From assembly GCA_000433315.1 (NCBI GenBank), contig FR893385.1, forward strand, positions 304,380 to 368,379: 64,000 nt of DNA, written 5' to 3'. Below the pieces are notes generated by a model. That model was not told where the DNA came from. It searched no databases and saw only the letters and a list, made by a program, of their open reading frames with translations. Each line of letters opens with the position of its first letter. The first letter of the stretch is position 1. This document shows positions 15,642-24,784 of the stretch, one piece after another. Source of the stretch: Firmicutes bacterium CAG:345 (lineage in GTDB: Bacteria; Bacillota_I; Bacilli_A; RFN20; CAG-288). The position numbers were made by a program, and so were the translations under genes.

Positions 15642-16932
15642 TTATGCTATTTTTATTTTAGCTGGCGGTAAGGGATCTAGGTTAAAGAGTAAAATAATTA
15701 AACCTCTTTATCCTATTTGCTTTGAACCAGCTATTTTTTATGTCTTAGATTCTTTAAAATACTTAAACGCTAAAAAATATATTATTGGATGTTCAGACAT
15801 AGAAGAGCCCTTGAAAAAAGATTTTCCTGAAATATCCTTTATCAAGCAAAAAGACAATGGCTATGGAACTTCTTGGGCTTTATTATCAGCTGAAAACGAA
15901 ATTAAGAAATACGAAGAAGTCATTATTTTACAATCTGATGATATCCTTATAAATCAAAAGTTTATGTCAAAGTTCAGTCAAAAAATAAACTCAAAAGAAA
16001 ACTATATTTGTTATAGTAAAGAAATTGAACAAAAAGGAGATGGTATAATCACTTTTTTTAATCATTTCGTATCATTTAGTTCTAAAAGTAAAAAAACAAA
16101 TATTGGCCGCTATATTTTTAATGTAAATGATTTACTACAGGCACTACATAAAACACCCCTGCACGATGAAGAATATCGTTTAACTGATACAATTTTACTA
16201 TTGAAAAATAAAATTAAAACTTTTTTTACAAAAGAAACATTTATAAATATGAATACCATTTCTGATGTAAAAAAAGCAGAAGATATAATTCAACAGAGAA
16301 TAAATAATAATTTTATAAAAAATGGTGTATTTATTGAATTTCCTAATTTAACAAAAATAAGTCCTTTAGCTCAAATAGATACTGGTAGTAGAATTTTAGG
16401 TGTTTGTAAAATTATTAAAAATACAAAGATAGCAGAAAATTGTGTAATAAATAATTCAAATATAATGGATAGTGTTATTTCTAGTAACGTAAACATCTTA
16501 TTTTCTTTTGTTGAACATGCTATAATTAAAACGGATGTCAAAATCGGCCCATTTGTTAATATACATTCTAATTGCATCTTACAAGAAAATTCAATAATAG
16601 GTAATTTCACCGAAATAAAAAACACTATTATTGGAAAAAAATCTAAAGTTAAGCATCTTTCTTATATCGGTGATTCTACAATTGGAGATAATGTAAATAT
16701 CGGTTGTGGAACTATTACTGCAAACTATGATGGAAAAAACAAAAATCATACAGAAATTTGCGATAACGTTTTTATCGGATGTAATTCTACCATTATTGCT
16801 CCTGTTACCATCAATGAAAATTCAATGATAGCTGCAGGAAGTACAATAACCTCAAATGTTCCAAAGAATACCTTAGCATTCGGTCGAAGCAGACAACTAA
16901 ATTTGGAAGGAAGAATAAAAAATAGAGGTTAA
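15631..16932 (+). CDS. glmU: GlmU: bifunctional GlcN-1-P acetyltransferase / UDP-GlcNAc pyrophosphorylase with divergent N-terminal domain
   Basis: It would make UDP-GlcNAc for cell wall and glycans. The C-terminal left-handed beta-helix acetyltransferase looks complete: KHLSYIGDSTIGDNVNIG, TITANYDGKNK and FGRSRQ carry the usual catalytic His, Tyr, Asn and Lys positions. The N-terminal uridylyltransferase domain keeps the nucleotide loop (LAGGKGSRL) and YGTSWALL. However, it has SDDIL where GDxPL is usual and no clear GYGR, and the whole protein is 434 aa against about 456. It may be a fast-evolving but active enzyme or partly impaired. The ATG 15631 overlaps the ispE end; no good Shine-Dalgarno site is visible, suggesting coupling. 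Confidence 0.88.
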   Translation: MKYNYAIFILAGGKGSRLKSKIIKPLYPICFEPAIFYVLDSLKYLNAKKYIIGCSDIEEPLKKDFPEISFIKQKDNGYGTSWALLSAENEIKKYEEVIILQSDDILINQKFMSKFSQKINSKENYICYSKEIEQKGDGIITFFNHFVSFSSKSKKTNIGRYIFNVNDLLQALHKTPLHDEEYRLTDTILLLKNKIKTFFTKETFINMNTISDVKKAEDIIQQRINNNFIKNGVFIEFPNLTKISPLAQIDTGSRILGVCKIIKNTKIAENCVINNSNIMDSVISSNVNILFSFVEHAIIKTDVKIGPFVNIHSNCILQENSIIGNFTEIKNTIIGKKSKVKHLSYIGDSTIGDNVNIGCGTITANYDGKNKNHTEICDNVFIGCNSTIIAPVTINENSMIAAGSTITSNVPKNTLAFGRSRQLNLEGRIKNRG

Positions 16933-16935
16933 ATT

Positions 16936-17907
16936 ATGCTAAAAAACTGCGTCCTATTCACATTATCTGCAAATCAAGAACTCGGAAAAAAAGTTGCAGC
17001 CGCTTTAGGAATGGAATTATCTCCAGTTTCTGTTAAACGTTTCCCTTCAGGAGAAATTATCGCCGAATCTATTGAAACTGTTCGTGGAAAAAATGTTTAT
17101 ATCATTCAATCTACATGCCCACCAGTTAATGAAAATCTTATGGAGTTATTGATTTTTGTTGACTCATTAAAAAGATCTTCAGCAGCAGAAATAAATGTCA
17201 TTATTCCTTATTTTGGATATGCACGTCAAGATAGAAAGGCTAAACCACGTCAACCAATATCTGCTAGATTAGTTGCAGATTTATTAAAAGTTAGTGGCGT
17301 TACTAGAGTTGTTACTGTAGATTTACACGCTCCACAAATTCAAGGATTCTTCTCTTGTTTAGTCGATGAATTAGCAACTGCTCCTTTATATGTTGCAACT
17401 TTCCTCCAAGATTCTCATTTCAATACAAAAAATTTAGTCACTGTATCTCCTGATCATGGTGGCGTTACTAGAGCAAGAAAAATTGCTGATGGATTAAACA
17501 CTACTTTAGCTATTATTGATAAAAGAAGAAATAGTCGCTTAGAACCTGAAGTTATGAACATTATCGGTTCTGTTGAAGGAAAAGATTGTTTAATAGTCGA
17601 CGACATGATCGACACAGCTGGTAGCGCTTGTGCTGCCGCTGATGCTTTAATTAATGCAGGAGCAAAATCAGTAAAAATAATTGCTACACATGCAGTTTTA
17701 TCAGATCCAGCATTTGAACGTTTAAGCAAATCTAAATTTAACCAAATTATTGTTTCTGACTCAATTCCTCTTCCAGAAAGATTCAAAGAACTTAATTGCA
17801 AAGTAATATCTTTAGCACCTATGCTTGCAGCTTCAATTAAGAAGATTCAATTAGGTGAACCATTAAGTGTCGTTTATGACATGTATAAAGTAGAAGATCA
17901 TGATTAA
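16936..17907 (+). CDS. prs: Ribose-phosphate pyrophosphokinase (PRPP synthetase)
   Basis: It makes PRPP from ribose 5-phosphate and ATP for nucleotide, His and Trp synthesis. Family motifs are clear: the N-terminal KRFPSGE, the flexible loop YARQDRKAKPRQPISA, the ATP/Mg site VDLHAPQIQGFF and the PRPP loop VDDMIDTAGSA. The length of 323 aa is standard for class I enzymes. AGAGG precedes the ATG and the gene is 3 nt after glmU, last in the operon before a strong terminator. Confidence 0.97.
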   Translation: MLKNCVLFTLSANQELGKKVAAALGMELSPVSVKRFPSGEIIAESIETVRGKNVYIIQSTCPPVNENLMELLIFVDSLKRSSAAEINVIIPYFGYARQDRKAKPRQPISARLVADLLKVSGVTRVVTVDLHAPQIQGFFSCLVDELATAPLYVATFLQDSHFNTKNLVTVSPDHGGVTRARKIADGLNTTLAIIDKRRNSRLEPEVMNIIGSVEGKDCLIVDDMIDTAGSACAAADALINAGAKSVKIIATHAVLSDPAFERLSKSKFNQIIVSDSIPLPERFKELNCKVISLAPMLAASIKKIQLGEPLSVVYDMYKVEDHD

Positions 17908-17937
17908 AAAAATCTAGCTTCGTGCTAGATTTTTTTG
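17906..17937. terminator. Bidirectional terminator between prs and the NUDIX gene
   Basis: AAAAAATCTAGC and GCTAGATTTTTTT pair perfectly around a 5-nt loop, with A and T runs for both strands. Confidence 0.92.
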
Positions 17938-17947
17938 ATTTATAACT

Positions 17948-18379
17948 TTAATGAAAAACTCCTTCATCGCCATAATTTCCATTAAATATATGAGCTTTTT
18001 GAAGTATTCTTTTATCTGTTTCATATGTTAATAAGTTCAAAGCTTCTTCATATGGTAAAAATAATAACTCCGTAACTTCCGATGTCTGTGGTTTCATATT
18101 TTTACTATCATAAGTTTCAGCCATAAAAAATACTACTTCTTTTTCCACATCTTCATAAGGATGGTAAAAAACTACTTCTCTAAATCCATGATAAAAAATA
18201 ACATCTAAATTAGTTTCTTCCTTGATTTCTCTTTTTGCTGTTTCTAATTCTGTTTCACCATCAATAACATGACCTTTTGGAAGAGAATAATGTCCTACAT
18301 TCATTTTTTCTATTAAATAAAAAACTTTTCCTTTTTCAATTTTAACAACAACTGCTCCGCAACTTTTTTCTTCTTTCAT
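17948..18379 (-). CDS. NUDIX hydrolase, Ap4A hydrolase-like
   Basis: This 143-aa enzyme hydrolyses a nucleoside diphosphate-linked substrate. The Nudix box is GHVIDGETELETAKREIKEE plus TNL, matching GX5EX7REUXEEXGU except that Asn stands for the Gly near the end. The flanking SCGAVVV start and SLPKGH, and the FREVVFYHPY after the box, are typical of bis(5'-nucleosyl)-tetraphosphatases, so diadenosine tetraphosphate is the likeliest substrate. A GGAG site precedes the ATG. The gene stands alone between two terminated units. Confidence 0.85.
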   Translation of the reverse strand: MKEEKSCGAVVVKIEKGKVFYLIEKMNVGHYSLPKGHVIDGETELETAKREIKEETNLDVIFYHGFREVVFYHPYEDVEKEVVFFMAETYDSKNMKPQTSEVTELLFLPYEEALNLLTYETDKRILQKAHIFNGNYGDEGVFH

Positions 18380-18475
18380 ATATTGAACTCCTGCCTTGAT
18401 TTTAACATTATTTACAATAAGACAAAAGAAGATATATAAATTAAAATTCTGTTAAATTAAAAAACGACAATTATT

Positions 18476-19252
18476 TTATTTTTTTATGAATTTTTTCCCT
18501 TTTTCTAATGCGTTTTTTTCCAATTTACTCAATGAATTGTTTTTAATTTCATCTAAAAGAACTAATTCTTTTTTGGACCATTGATAATTTTCCAATAAAT
18601 CAGGTCGATTTTCTAATGTCCTTTTTATAGCTTCTTTTTGACGGAATCTCGATACAGCCTGATGATTACCTGTTAATAATATATCAGGTACTTCTTTACC
18701 ATCATAAACTACAGGAAAAGTATATTGCGGATATTCTAAAAAATTAGGATTTGAAAATGACTCTTCAAGAATAGAATCTGGAGATATTACTCCATCCAAC
18801 AATCGAATAATGCTATCAGCTATAGCCATAGCACCTATTTCACCTCCAGTCAAAACAAAATCTCCAATAGATAAACATTCATCAACATAGTCTTCAAATC
18901 TTCTATCTACGCCTTCATAATGCCCACATACTAAAATTACATCTTCCATTTTTGCTAATTCTTGTGCTTTTTTTTGTTTAAATTGTTTACCTGATGGCGT
19001 CAATAAAATAACATGAGAAGATGCTGTTTTAACAGAATTTAACGCTCCTAATAAAGGTTCTAACCTCATTACTAGTCCAGCACCACCTCCGATTGGACGA
19101 TCATCGACACGATGAGTTTTATCCAATGAAAAATCACGTATATTAACAAAATTCAATTCTACCTTTTCACGAGAAATTGCTCTTCCTATTATTGAATTTG
19201 TCTTAAAAGAATCAAAGAATTCTGGAAAAAGAGTTAAAATTGTTATTCTCAT
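18476..19252 (-). CDS. trmD: tRNA (guanine(37)-N1)-methyltransferase
   Basis: TrmD methylates G37 of tRNAs reading CNN codons and prevents +1 frameshifting. The SPOUT knot is present (LVCGHYEGVDRRFEDY, then SIGDFVLTGGEIGAM), as are the N-terminal TLFPEFF and the DRPIGGGAGLVMR loop. It is 258 aa, normal. Its ATG overlaps the rimM stop by 4 nt. rplS, often next in this operon, is not present. Confidence 0.97.
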   Translation of the reverse strand: MRITILTLFPEFFDSFKTNSIIGRAISREKVELNFVNIRDFSLDKTHRVDDRPIGGGAGLVMRLEPLLGALNSVKTASSHVILLTPSGKQFKQKKAQELAKMEDVILVCGHYEGVDRRFEDYVDECLSIGDFVLTGGEIGAMAIADSIIRLLDGVISPDSILEESFSNPNFLEYPQYTFPVVYDGKEVPDILLTGNHQAVSRFRQKEAIKRTLENRPDLLENYQWSKKELVLLDEIKNNSLSKLEKNALEKGKKFIKK

Positions 19253-19728
19253 TCAAAAATACCTTTGGCAAGATCAGTAATATAAATTCTTCTTTCTTGA
19301 AAATCAATTTTATCAACATAAATTTCTTTTAAATAAGGTAATAAATATTTTCCAACAACAAAATAAATCATATCGTTAATCTCTCGATAATCAGATATCT
19401 TTCCAAATATTTTGTTATCATTAACACTGACAACATCAAAACCATTAACATCATCTAAAAAGAAATATCCTTTTTCTAAAATAACATCTTGATAAATTTC
19501 TTTACCTTTTAAAATACTAACTTCATTAATATCGTTCATTCCTTTCAAGTGAACTACTATTATATTTCCTTTATTATTATAATTTTCGATAATAAATTCA
19601 CTATTATCAATTAAAATTGTATTTCCTTTTTTGAAACGTTTATCAATTGAATCAGTATGACTTACAACTTTTAAATCACCTTTTATTCCTATTGTATTTA
19701 CTACTGTCCCTATTCTTTTAATTGCCAT
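19249..19728 (-). CDS. rimM: 16S rRNA processing protein RimM
   Basis: RimM is a 30S maturation factor that binds S19 and helps form the 3' head domain. It starts with IGTVVNTIGIKGDLKV, the family N-terminal barrel, and ends with a PRC-barrel (YFLDDVNGFDVV and so on). The length of 159 aa is typical. It lies between khpA and trmD in the conserved order. An intrinsic terminator separates it from khpA, so rimM-trmD are expressed by readthrough or from an unseen promoter. AGGTA serves as ribosome site. Confidence 0.94.
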   Translation of the reverse strand: MAIKRIGTVVNTIGIKGDLKVVSHTDSIDKRFKKGNTILIDNSEFIIENYNNKGNIIVVHLKGMNDINEVSILKGKEIYQDVILEKGYFFLDDVNGFDVVSVNDNKIFGKISDYREINDMIYFVVGKYLLPYLKEIYVDKIDFQERRIYITDLAKGIFE

Positions 19729-19742
19729 ATTTTTTACCTATG

Positions 19743-19766
19743 AAAAAAGCCGCTATGCGGCTTTTT
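19743..19766 (-). terminator. Intrinsic terminator between khpA and rimM
   Basis: On the minus strand AAAAAGCCGC and GCGGCTTTTTT pair around ATA; the 5' arm overlaps the khpA stop codon. It would limit transcription into rimM-trmD relative to rpsP-khpA. Confidence 0.85.
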
Positions 19767-20046
19767 ATTCTTCTTCTCCAAACGATTCGAAAGAAAGATG
19801 AACTCTCTTTTTGTATTTTCTTGCAATAACATTGATAAGAGTTCTTGCAGAACTAGAATTAATTCCATGACGTCCGATTAAGCGACCTAAATCATCGTTT
19901 TCACAAACAATGACATAATGCTGTTCGCGTTTTTCAAGATCTTCAGGCTTATCAAGTCTTCTAATTAAAATACTTTCTGGTTTCTTTGCGAGAGGTGCTA
20001 CGATGGTGCGGATCTGTTCGATGAGATCAATATTATTATTTTCCAT
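19765..20046 (-). CDS. khpA: KH-domain RNA-binding protein KhpA
   Basis: A 93-aa single KH-domain protein with the GxxG loop as GRHG in DLGRLIGRHGINSSSARTLI. KhpA with KhpB (EloR) binds many RNAs and influences cell-wall elongation and division in streptococci. Position between rpsP and rimM is conserved across Bacillota (formerly ylqC). It starts 11 nt after rpsP. Nothing irregular. Confidence 0.94.
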   Translation of the reverse strand: MENNNIDLIEQIRTIVAPLAKKPESILIRRLDKPEDLEKREQHYVIVCENDDLGRLIGRHGINSSSARTLINVIARKYKKRVHLSFESFGEEE

Positions 20047-20057
20047 CGTTATACCTA

Positions 20058-20339
20058 CTATTTACCAGCAGTTTCAGAGGCTTTCTTTTCTAAATAAGCT
20101 TTATAAATACCTTTCTTAGAAAGAATGGTTTTAACGCTATCACTTGGAACAGCGCCTTTAAGCAACCAAGAAATTGTTTTTTCTTCATTAAGAACTGCTT
20201 TTTCTGGTGCTAACATTGGATCATAATGACCAATTTGTTCGATGCAACGACCATCGCGTGGGCAACGGGAATCAGCAACAACAATACGATAAGATGGGTC
20301 CATATGACGACCAATACGTGCTAATCTAATTTTAACCAT
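20058..20339 (-). CDS. rpsP: 30S ribosomal protein S16
   Basis: The protein starts MVKIRLARIGRHMDPSYRIV and contains SRCPRDGRCIEQIGHYDP, unmistakable S16. It is 93 aa and assembles early on 16S rRNA. It is first gene of rpsP-khpA-rimM-trmD, with AAAGGAG upstream and a near-perfect promoter (20368-20396). Its usual upstream partners ffh and ylxM are missing; the giant surface operon sits there instead. Confidence 0.98.
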   Translation of the reverse strand: MVKIRLARIGRHMDPSYRIVVADSRCPRDGRCIEQIGHYDPMLAPEKAVLNEEKTISWLLKGAVPSDSVKTILSKKGIYKAYLEKKASETAGK

Positions 20340-20367
20340 GATTATTTTCTCCTTTAATACAATGCTA

Positions 20368-20396
20368 ATTTTACATTATTTCTTTAGTGCTGTCAA
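20368..20396 (-). promoter_or_regulatory. Promoter of rpsP-khpA-(rimM-trmD)
   Basis: On the minus strand a perfect TTGACA (20396-20391), a 17-nt spacer and TAAAAT (20373-20368) lie 29 nt before the ATG. Confidence 0.88.
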
Positions 20397-20412
20397 GTAT
20401 TTTTACTTGACA
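20391..20412. repeat. Inverted repeat TGTCAAGT/ACTTGACA overlapping the rpsP -35
   Basis: Two perfect 8-nt arms around 6 A/T bases; one arm includes the -35 hexamer of rpsP. It follows the last gene of the surface operon by 6 nt. There is no U-tract, so it is a poor terminator; an operator is possible. Confidence 0.6.
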
Positions 20413-20418
20413 CTGTTA

Positions 20419-23400
20419 TTAAATAATTGAAAGAATTTGTTTTATTTTATCAATAGAATATAAAGAAATATTACTTATACTCGCTTCACCATTTTCTATA
20501 TTAATTATTTCTAACGAACTATTCTTAATAATGCCTGCTAATGATAAGGCTAAAGAATATCCCGATAATAAATCATCGATAATCAATCGAGCTATCGAAC
20601 ATTCTTCAAGCAATTTTTCAAAATTTTCATTTTCTGAGCAAAAAGATTTTAAATCATCTTTAGAAATACTAACATTAAAATCATCGTCGATATATTTTCC
20701 AAAATTCAGCAATAATAATTTGATTTCTTCAGAATTAGGATCAATAATTTTTTCTTTGACATTCCCATTGTTATTTGATAATGTTGCATGCAAATTATCA
20801 ATGGATATCTTATTTTCACGTCCTTTATAAATCAGCTTAACTATTGTAGAATTCATTATTTTGCTCAAAATAATTTTATCACATGTATTTTCATCAAGAT
20901 TTTTAAATTTTTGTGAAATTATAGATATATCAAAATTTAATTTATTAATCCCTATTTTTTTAAGTGCAATAATAAAAAGATATATTTCTATATTGCTTAT
21001 ATATCCATAACTATCTAGTGATGAATCAGGCAAAGCAATTAATTCTTGTTTCTTTAATAAAGAACCGATTGTTGCTCCTAATAAATAAGAACTTATTTTT
21101 TGAGTATCACTATCATATACTGCATTTAGCAAAGTATTATTGTTACAAATACTATTGATATCAAATTGTCCATTTAAACTTATCAAAATATTAAATAATG
21201 TTATTATTTCATCACTTTTAAATGTACATCTATTATTATCATAAGCTAATGGATGTGGGGTTATAATAATATTTTCATCATTAACTGTTTCCAATGCTTT
21301 AGTAATAATTCCTCTTACCAAAATAGAACGATTTATAGAATTGGTCATTTGATCTTTAAAATTAGGAAACTTTAACGCTACTTTAGCAACATTAAATTTA
21401 CTTAATGGGGTATCCGAATCAATATCTATTTCTAATATATCAATCATAGAACATAAAGAAATAATCTCTGTGGAAGAAAAAGTTTCATAATTATCTTTGC
21501 TAGCATTTAGAATTTCATCACCTAATAATTTACTCAAATTTGTTGAACAAATTGCATTAGTCAACATAGAACGGACTATTAATGAATTGCTAATTACCTC
21601 AATAACATTTGCCCTATTATTAGTAACTGAAGGATTGTTCCATCTTTTTAACAAATCTTGTGCCTTATTTGAGATGTCTTCTAATTTTATATCATTATTT
21701 CCGAATATTTCAGTTAAAGCATCTAAAAAATTATTCAGTTCTTCATCCCATAAATTTTTGCCTGTACCATACGTTCTTTTTAAGCTTTCACTTGAACCAT
21801 CAATTATTAAATCTTTTGGAAAATAATCTTCTCCATAATAATCAGTAACAACTTTTATAAAAGAAGTCATAAAAATATCACTAGACAAATATTTATTTTT
21901 ATTAGAAAGAATATACTTTATTAATTCACCACCCTCAGTTATTTTCTCACTAGGAATATCTTTTACTAAAGAAATAAAATTAACTAATTCATCTTTTTTT
22001 ATCAAATATTGTATAACGTCATTTTTTAAAGATGTTAAAACTGAATTAGGGATAACTATAGTTAACCCTTGTAAATCATTTTCATTATTAATCAAATAAT
22101 TAGAAAGAGAATATCTAATAATTTTTGAATCCAAAATTTTATTTATACTATCAGCATCAAGATTGATAAATAAAGAATAAATATTTTCCGGCTCCGAAAT
22201 ATAAGAAAGACTAAAATCAGGTATTTCATATAAAGACAATAGGCTTTCTAATTCTCCAGCATTTTGATTAATACTAATCCACAAATCTGGATTACTAAGT
22301 GCTTTAGGTATAATAATTTTCTCGCTGTTAGACAAAAACTTATTTAGGTTAAATCCAAAAGTACCCTGAGCAATTTTACTATTTGATAAAAAAGAATTAA
22401 CTTTTGGATCAATTAAAAGTTTATCTATTTTTGAAAAATCGCCATCATAATTTGAAAATATATTATTAAAAGCAACAATTAAATCAAAATTTTCAAAAAG
22501 TAATTTTAATTCATCTTTTTTTATAATATTAATGTATTCTCCTTTTTCATTCTTTTCTTTTACTAAATTTGAAATATAAAAGGCATTAGAATTATCACTA
22601 AATTCACATAAAGAACAAGAAATAATAGAAGTCATTATCTTTGAATCGATAAAATAATTCAAATAAATATTGCCAGATGCATCATATTCATTCAATTTAT
22701 CTATAAATCTTTCTACTTCATTCAAATTAGAAATATTTCTAGATAAAATGGAATTTATAAATGTAGCGTTTTCCTTTTGACCTAAAAATTCAATAGCAGA
22801 TAAAAAATCAAATAATTCGCCATTTTGTTCATTTCCACTACTATCCTTATAATTTTCAAAAACAAGATCATTAGGCATCGCAAAAGAATTTCCAAAAATT
22901 GTCTGCAAATTAATTTTCATAAAATCAACAACATAAGGATTATCCATTATACATCCTAATATTTTTGTCTTTAATAATGAAGATTTTATATTGTTAAAAA
23001 TCTGTTTATTTTTTTCATAAACAATTTGCTTATCATCAAAATAATTAAACAAATTATTAATCGGGTTAATATTATTTGATTCTTCATTTTTTCTCATCAT
23101 TTGTTGATAGAAATAAGATATCTCATCAAGAGAAGAAGCAAGAACATTAACTTCAAGACTCCAATCTATATCTTTATTATCTAATTCATAAATATTATTT
23201 TGCTCGATTTTTAATAGTAGCTCCTCTTTAGTATAATTTTTTTCTTCCAGAGTGCTATATTGTTTCAACATATTAGAAATATAATAATCCGAAAGATAAG
23301 AAAATAATCTATTAAAAACAGGATTCATTTCATTTTTACGTGAACTAGAAAAAATAGATAGACCAGAAAGATAAGGCAAGATACTCTTTATCAAATTGAT

Positions 23401-24780
23401 TGGAGTTATTTTTCCATCATTTAATGAATTAGCCACTTCAAAAATTATAGAAACAAGATTGTTAACATCATCCTTATTAAATAAATTTTTTACAGAAACA
23501 TAAGGTAAAGTTAAATTTGTTTCGCCTATTAGCATCAAAGACTTTTCAACGTTGATATTTTGAGAATAATAATTTTTCTTAAAAAGAATTTTAACTAAAT
23601 CAATCAAAAGATTATCCGAAGAATTAGTTATAAATTGATCTATATTATCGATAAATGAGTCAATAAAAGATAATCCCATTTCAATAATAAATCCTCCAGA
23701 ATTAATACCATTAATAACATTTTTAAAATCTTTTTGAAATTCTGGATATGAGAATATTTTCATAACAACTTTTTGCATTGAATTAAGATTGTCTTTTCCT
23801 AAAAGAATAGGACGTATTTCATCTCCTCCATATTTTAAAAGCAGATTAGCTGTCTGTTTTGAAAACGAAGTAATAGTAGAAAGTTCTTCACGAAGATTTA
23901 CTGAATAAGTTAATTCGTTACCATCTATAACTTCTGTATAATATCCTCGCATAATAAAATCGCTTGCCAAAAGATAACAAGGTACATCATTTTTATCTTT
24001 AATAATGTTTAATAACTGAAATATCCCATAGTTTCCATACTGACAAATTTCTTGATATACTTGATAACCATAATCATAATCAGGATTATCTATTTTATAT
24101 GATTCCATTGGCTTAGTTCCATTATCACCAGAAATTATATATAAATCTGCACCAAGGAATGAAAGAGCTAAAACACCTACACATAGTCCTTTTCCAAAGC
24201 CTATTAAAGCACCTGTCATCTTTCCTTTTTTATATGGTGTTTTACTGATGCCTTTACTATATTGTTCATTCAGTTTTCTTTTATATTTTGCTTCTGAATA
24301 AAATACCTTATAAACAATGAAAAGAATTATCTTTAGAAGATAATAAACAATTAATAGTATACTGGCAAAAATAATACGATATATCAAATTGACCAAAGCT
24401 TTTAAATAAGAAGCATTATCTGCTAATAATAATGAAATATATTCATTAGGAAACAAATTAGGAAGATAATCAACTAATACTTCTTTTAATGAATGATATT
24501 CTATATTTCCAGATAAATTCAATAATTGTTGAAAACTTCTTTCACCACCACAGAAAAAGTCTAAAAGCTTTAATAAGAAAACATCAACTTCTTCTAAATT
24601 AACTAAAAGTAAATATAATACTAAAAGAATCAATCCTATAGCCAATCCGTGGAATAAAAATATTAAACTTTTCCTTTTTCCCATCAACATATTAGAAATT
24701 GTGTAACTTAAAATAATCAGCAAAAATAATGCTGTTGGAACCACTTTAACTAAAAAACTAACAATCTCTATAGATAACAT
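20419..24780 (-). CDS. Giant membrane protein with CvpA-like N-terminal region, unknown function (1453 aa)
   Basis: Last gene of the surface operon. The first about 215 residues hold five or so helices, two near the start (LFLLIILSYTISNMLM and LAIGLILLVLYLLL) and others around 125-155 and 190-215. A basic loop with KGKMTGALIGFGKG is followed by a final helix, a layout reminiscent of CvpA/colicin V production proteins. The remaining 1230 residues are hydrophilic, Asn/Ser/Ile-rich and mostly helical with no motif I recognise, and no further clear membrane segment. I infer they are extracellular. Many residues repeat a loose 70-90 aa pattern (LLSLYEIP, IISLCSMIDILEI). ATG 24780 has only a weak GGTAA site and lies 4 nt after the previous gene. 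Confidence 0.75.
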   Translation of the reverse strand: MLSIEIVSFLVKVVPTALFLLIILSYTISNMLMGKRKSLIFLFHGLAIGLILLVLYLLLVNLEEVDVFLLKLLDFFCGGERSFQQLLNLSGNIEYHSLKEVLVDYLPNLFPNEYISLLLADNASYLKALVNLIYRIIFASILLIVYYLLKIILFIVYKVFYSEAKYKRKLNEQYSKGISKTPYKKGKMTGALIGFGKGLCVGVLALSFLGADLYIISGDNGTKPMESYKIDNPDYDYGYQVYQEICQYGNYGIFQLLNIIKDKNDVPCYLLASDFIMRGYYTEVIDGNELTYSVNLREELSTITSFSKQTANLLLKYGGDEIRPILLGKDNLNSMQKVVMKIFSYPEFQKDFKNVINGINSGGFIIEMGLSFIDSFIDNIDQFITNSSDNLLIDLVKILFKKNYYSQNINVEKSLMLIGETNLTLPYVSVKNLFNKDDVNNLVSIIFEVANSLNDGKITPINLIKSILPYLSGLSIFSSSRKNEMNPVFNRLFSYLSDYYISNMLKQYSTLEEKNYTKEELLLKIEQNNIYELDNKDIDWSLEVNVLASSLDEISYFYQQMMRKNEESNNINPINNLFNYFDDKQIVYEKNKQIFNNIKSSLLKTKILGCIMDNPYVVDFMKINLQTIFGNSFAMPNDLVFENYKDSSGNEQNGELFDFLSAIEFLGQKENATFINSILSRNISNLNEVERFIDKLNEYDASGNIYLNYFIDSKIMTSIISCSLCEFSDNSNAFYISNLVKEKNEKGEYINIIKKDELKLLFENFDLIVAFNNIFSNYDGDFSKIDKLLIDPKVNSFLSNSKIAQGTFGFNLNKFLSNSEKIIIPKALSNPDLWISINQNAGELESLLSLYEIPDFSLSYISEPENIYSLFINLDADSINKILDSKIIRYSLSNYLINNENDLQGLTIVIPNSVLTSLKNDVIQYLIKKDELVNFISLVKDIPSEKITEGGELIKYILSNKNKYLSSDIFMTSFIKVVTDYYGEDYFPKDLIIDGSSESLKRTYGTGKNLWDEELNNFLDALTEIFGNNDIKLEDISNKAQDLLKRWNNPSVTNNRANVIEVISNSLIVRSMLTNAICSTNLSKLLGDEILNASKDNYETFSSTEIISLCSMIDILEIDIDSDTPLSKFNVAKVALKFPNFKDQMTNSINRSILVRGIITKALETVNDENIIITPHPLAYDNNRCTFKSDEIITLFNILISLNGQFDINSICNNNTLLNAVYDSDTQKISSYLLGATIGSLLKKQELIALPDSSLDSYGYISNIEIYLFIIALKKIGINKLNFDISIISQKFKNLDENTCDKIILSKIMNSTIVKLIYKGRENKISIDNLHATLSNNNGNVKEKIIDPNSEEIKLLLLNFGKYIDDDFNVSISKDDLKSFCSENENFEKLLEECSIARLIIDDLLSGYSLALSLAGIIKNSSLEIINIENGEASISNISLYSIDKIKQILSII

Positions 24781-24784
24781 TTTC

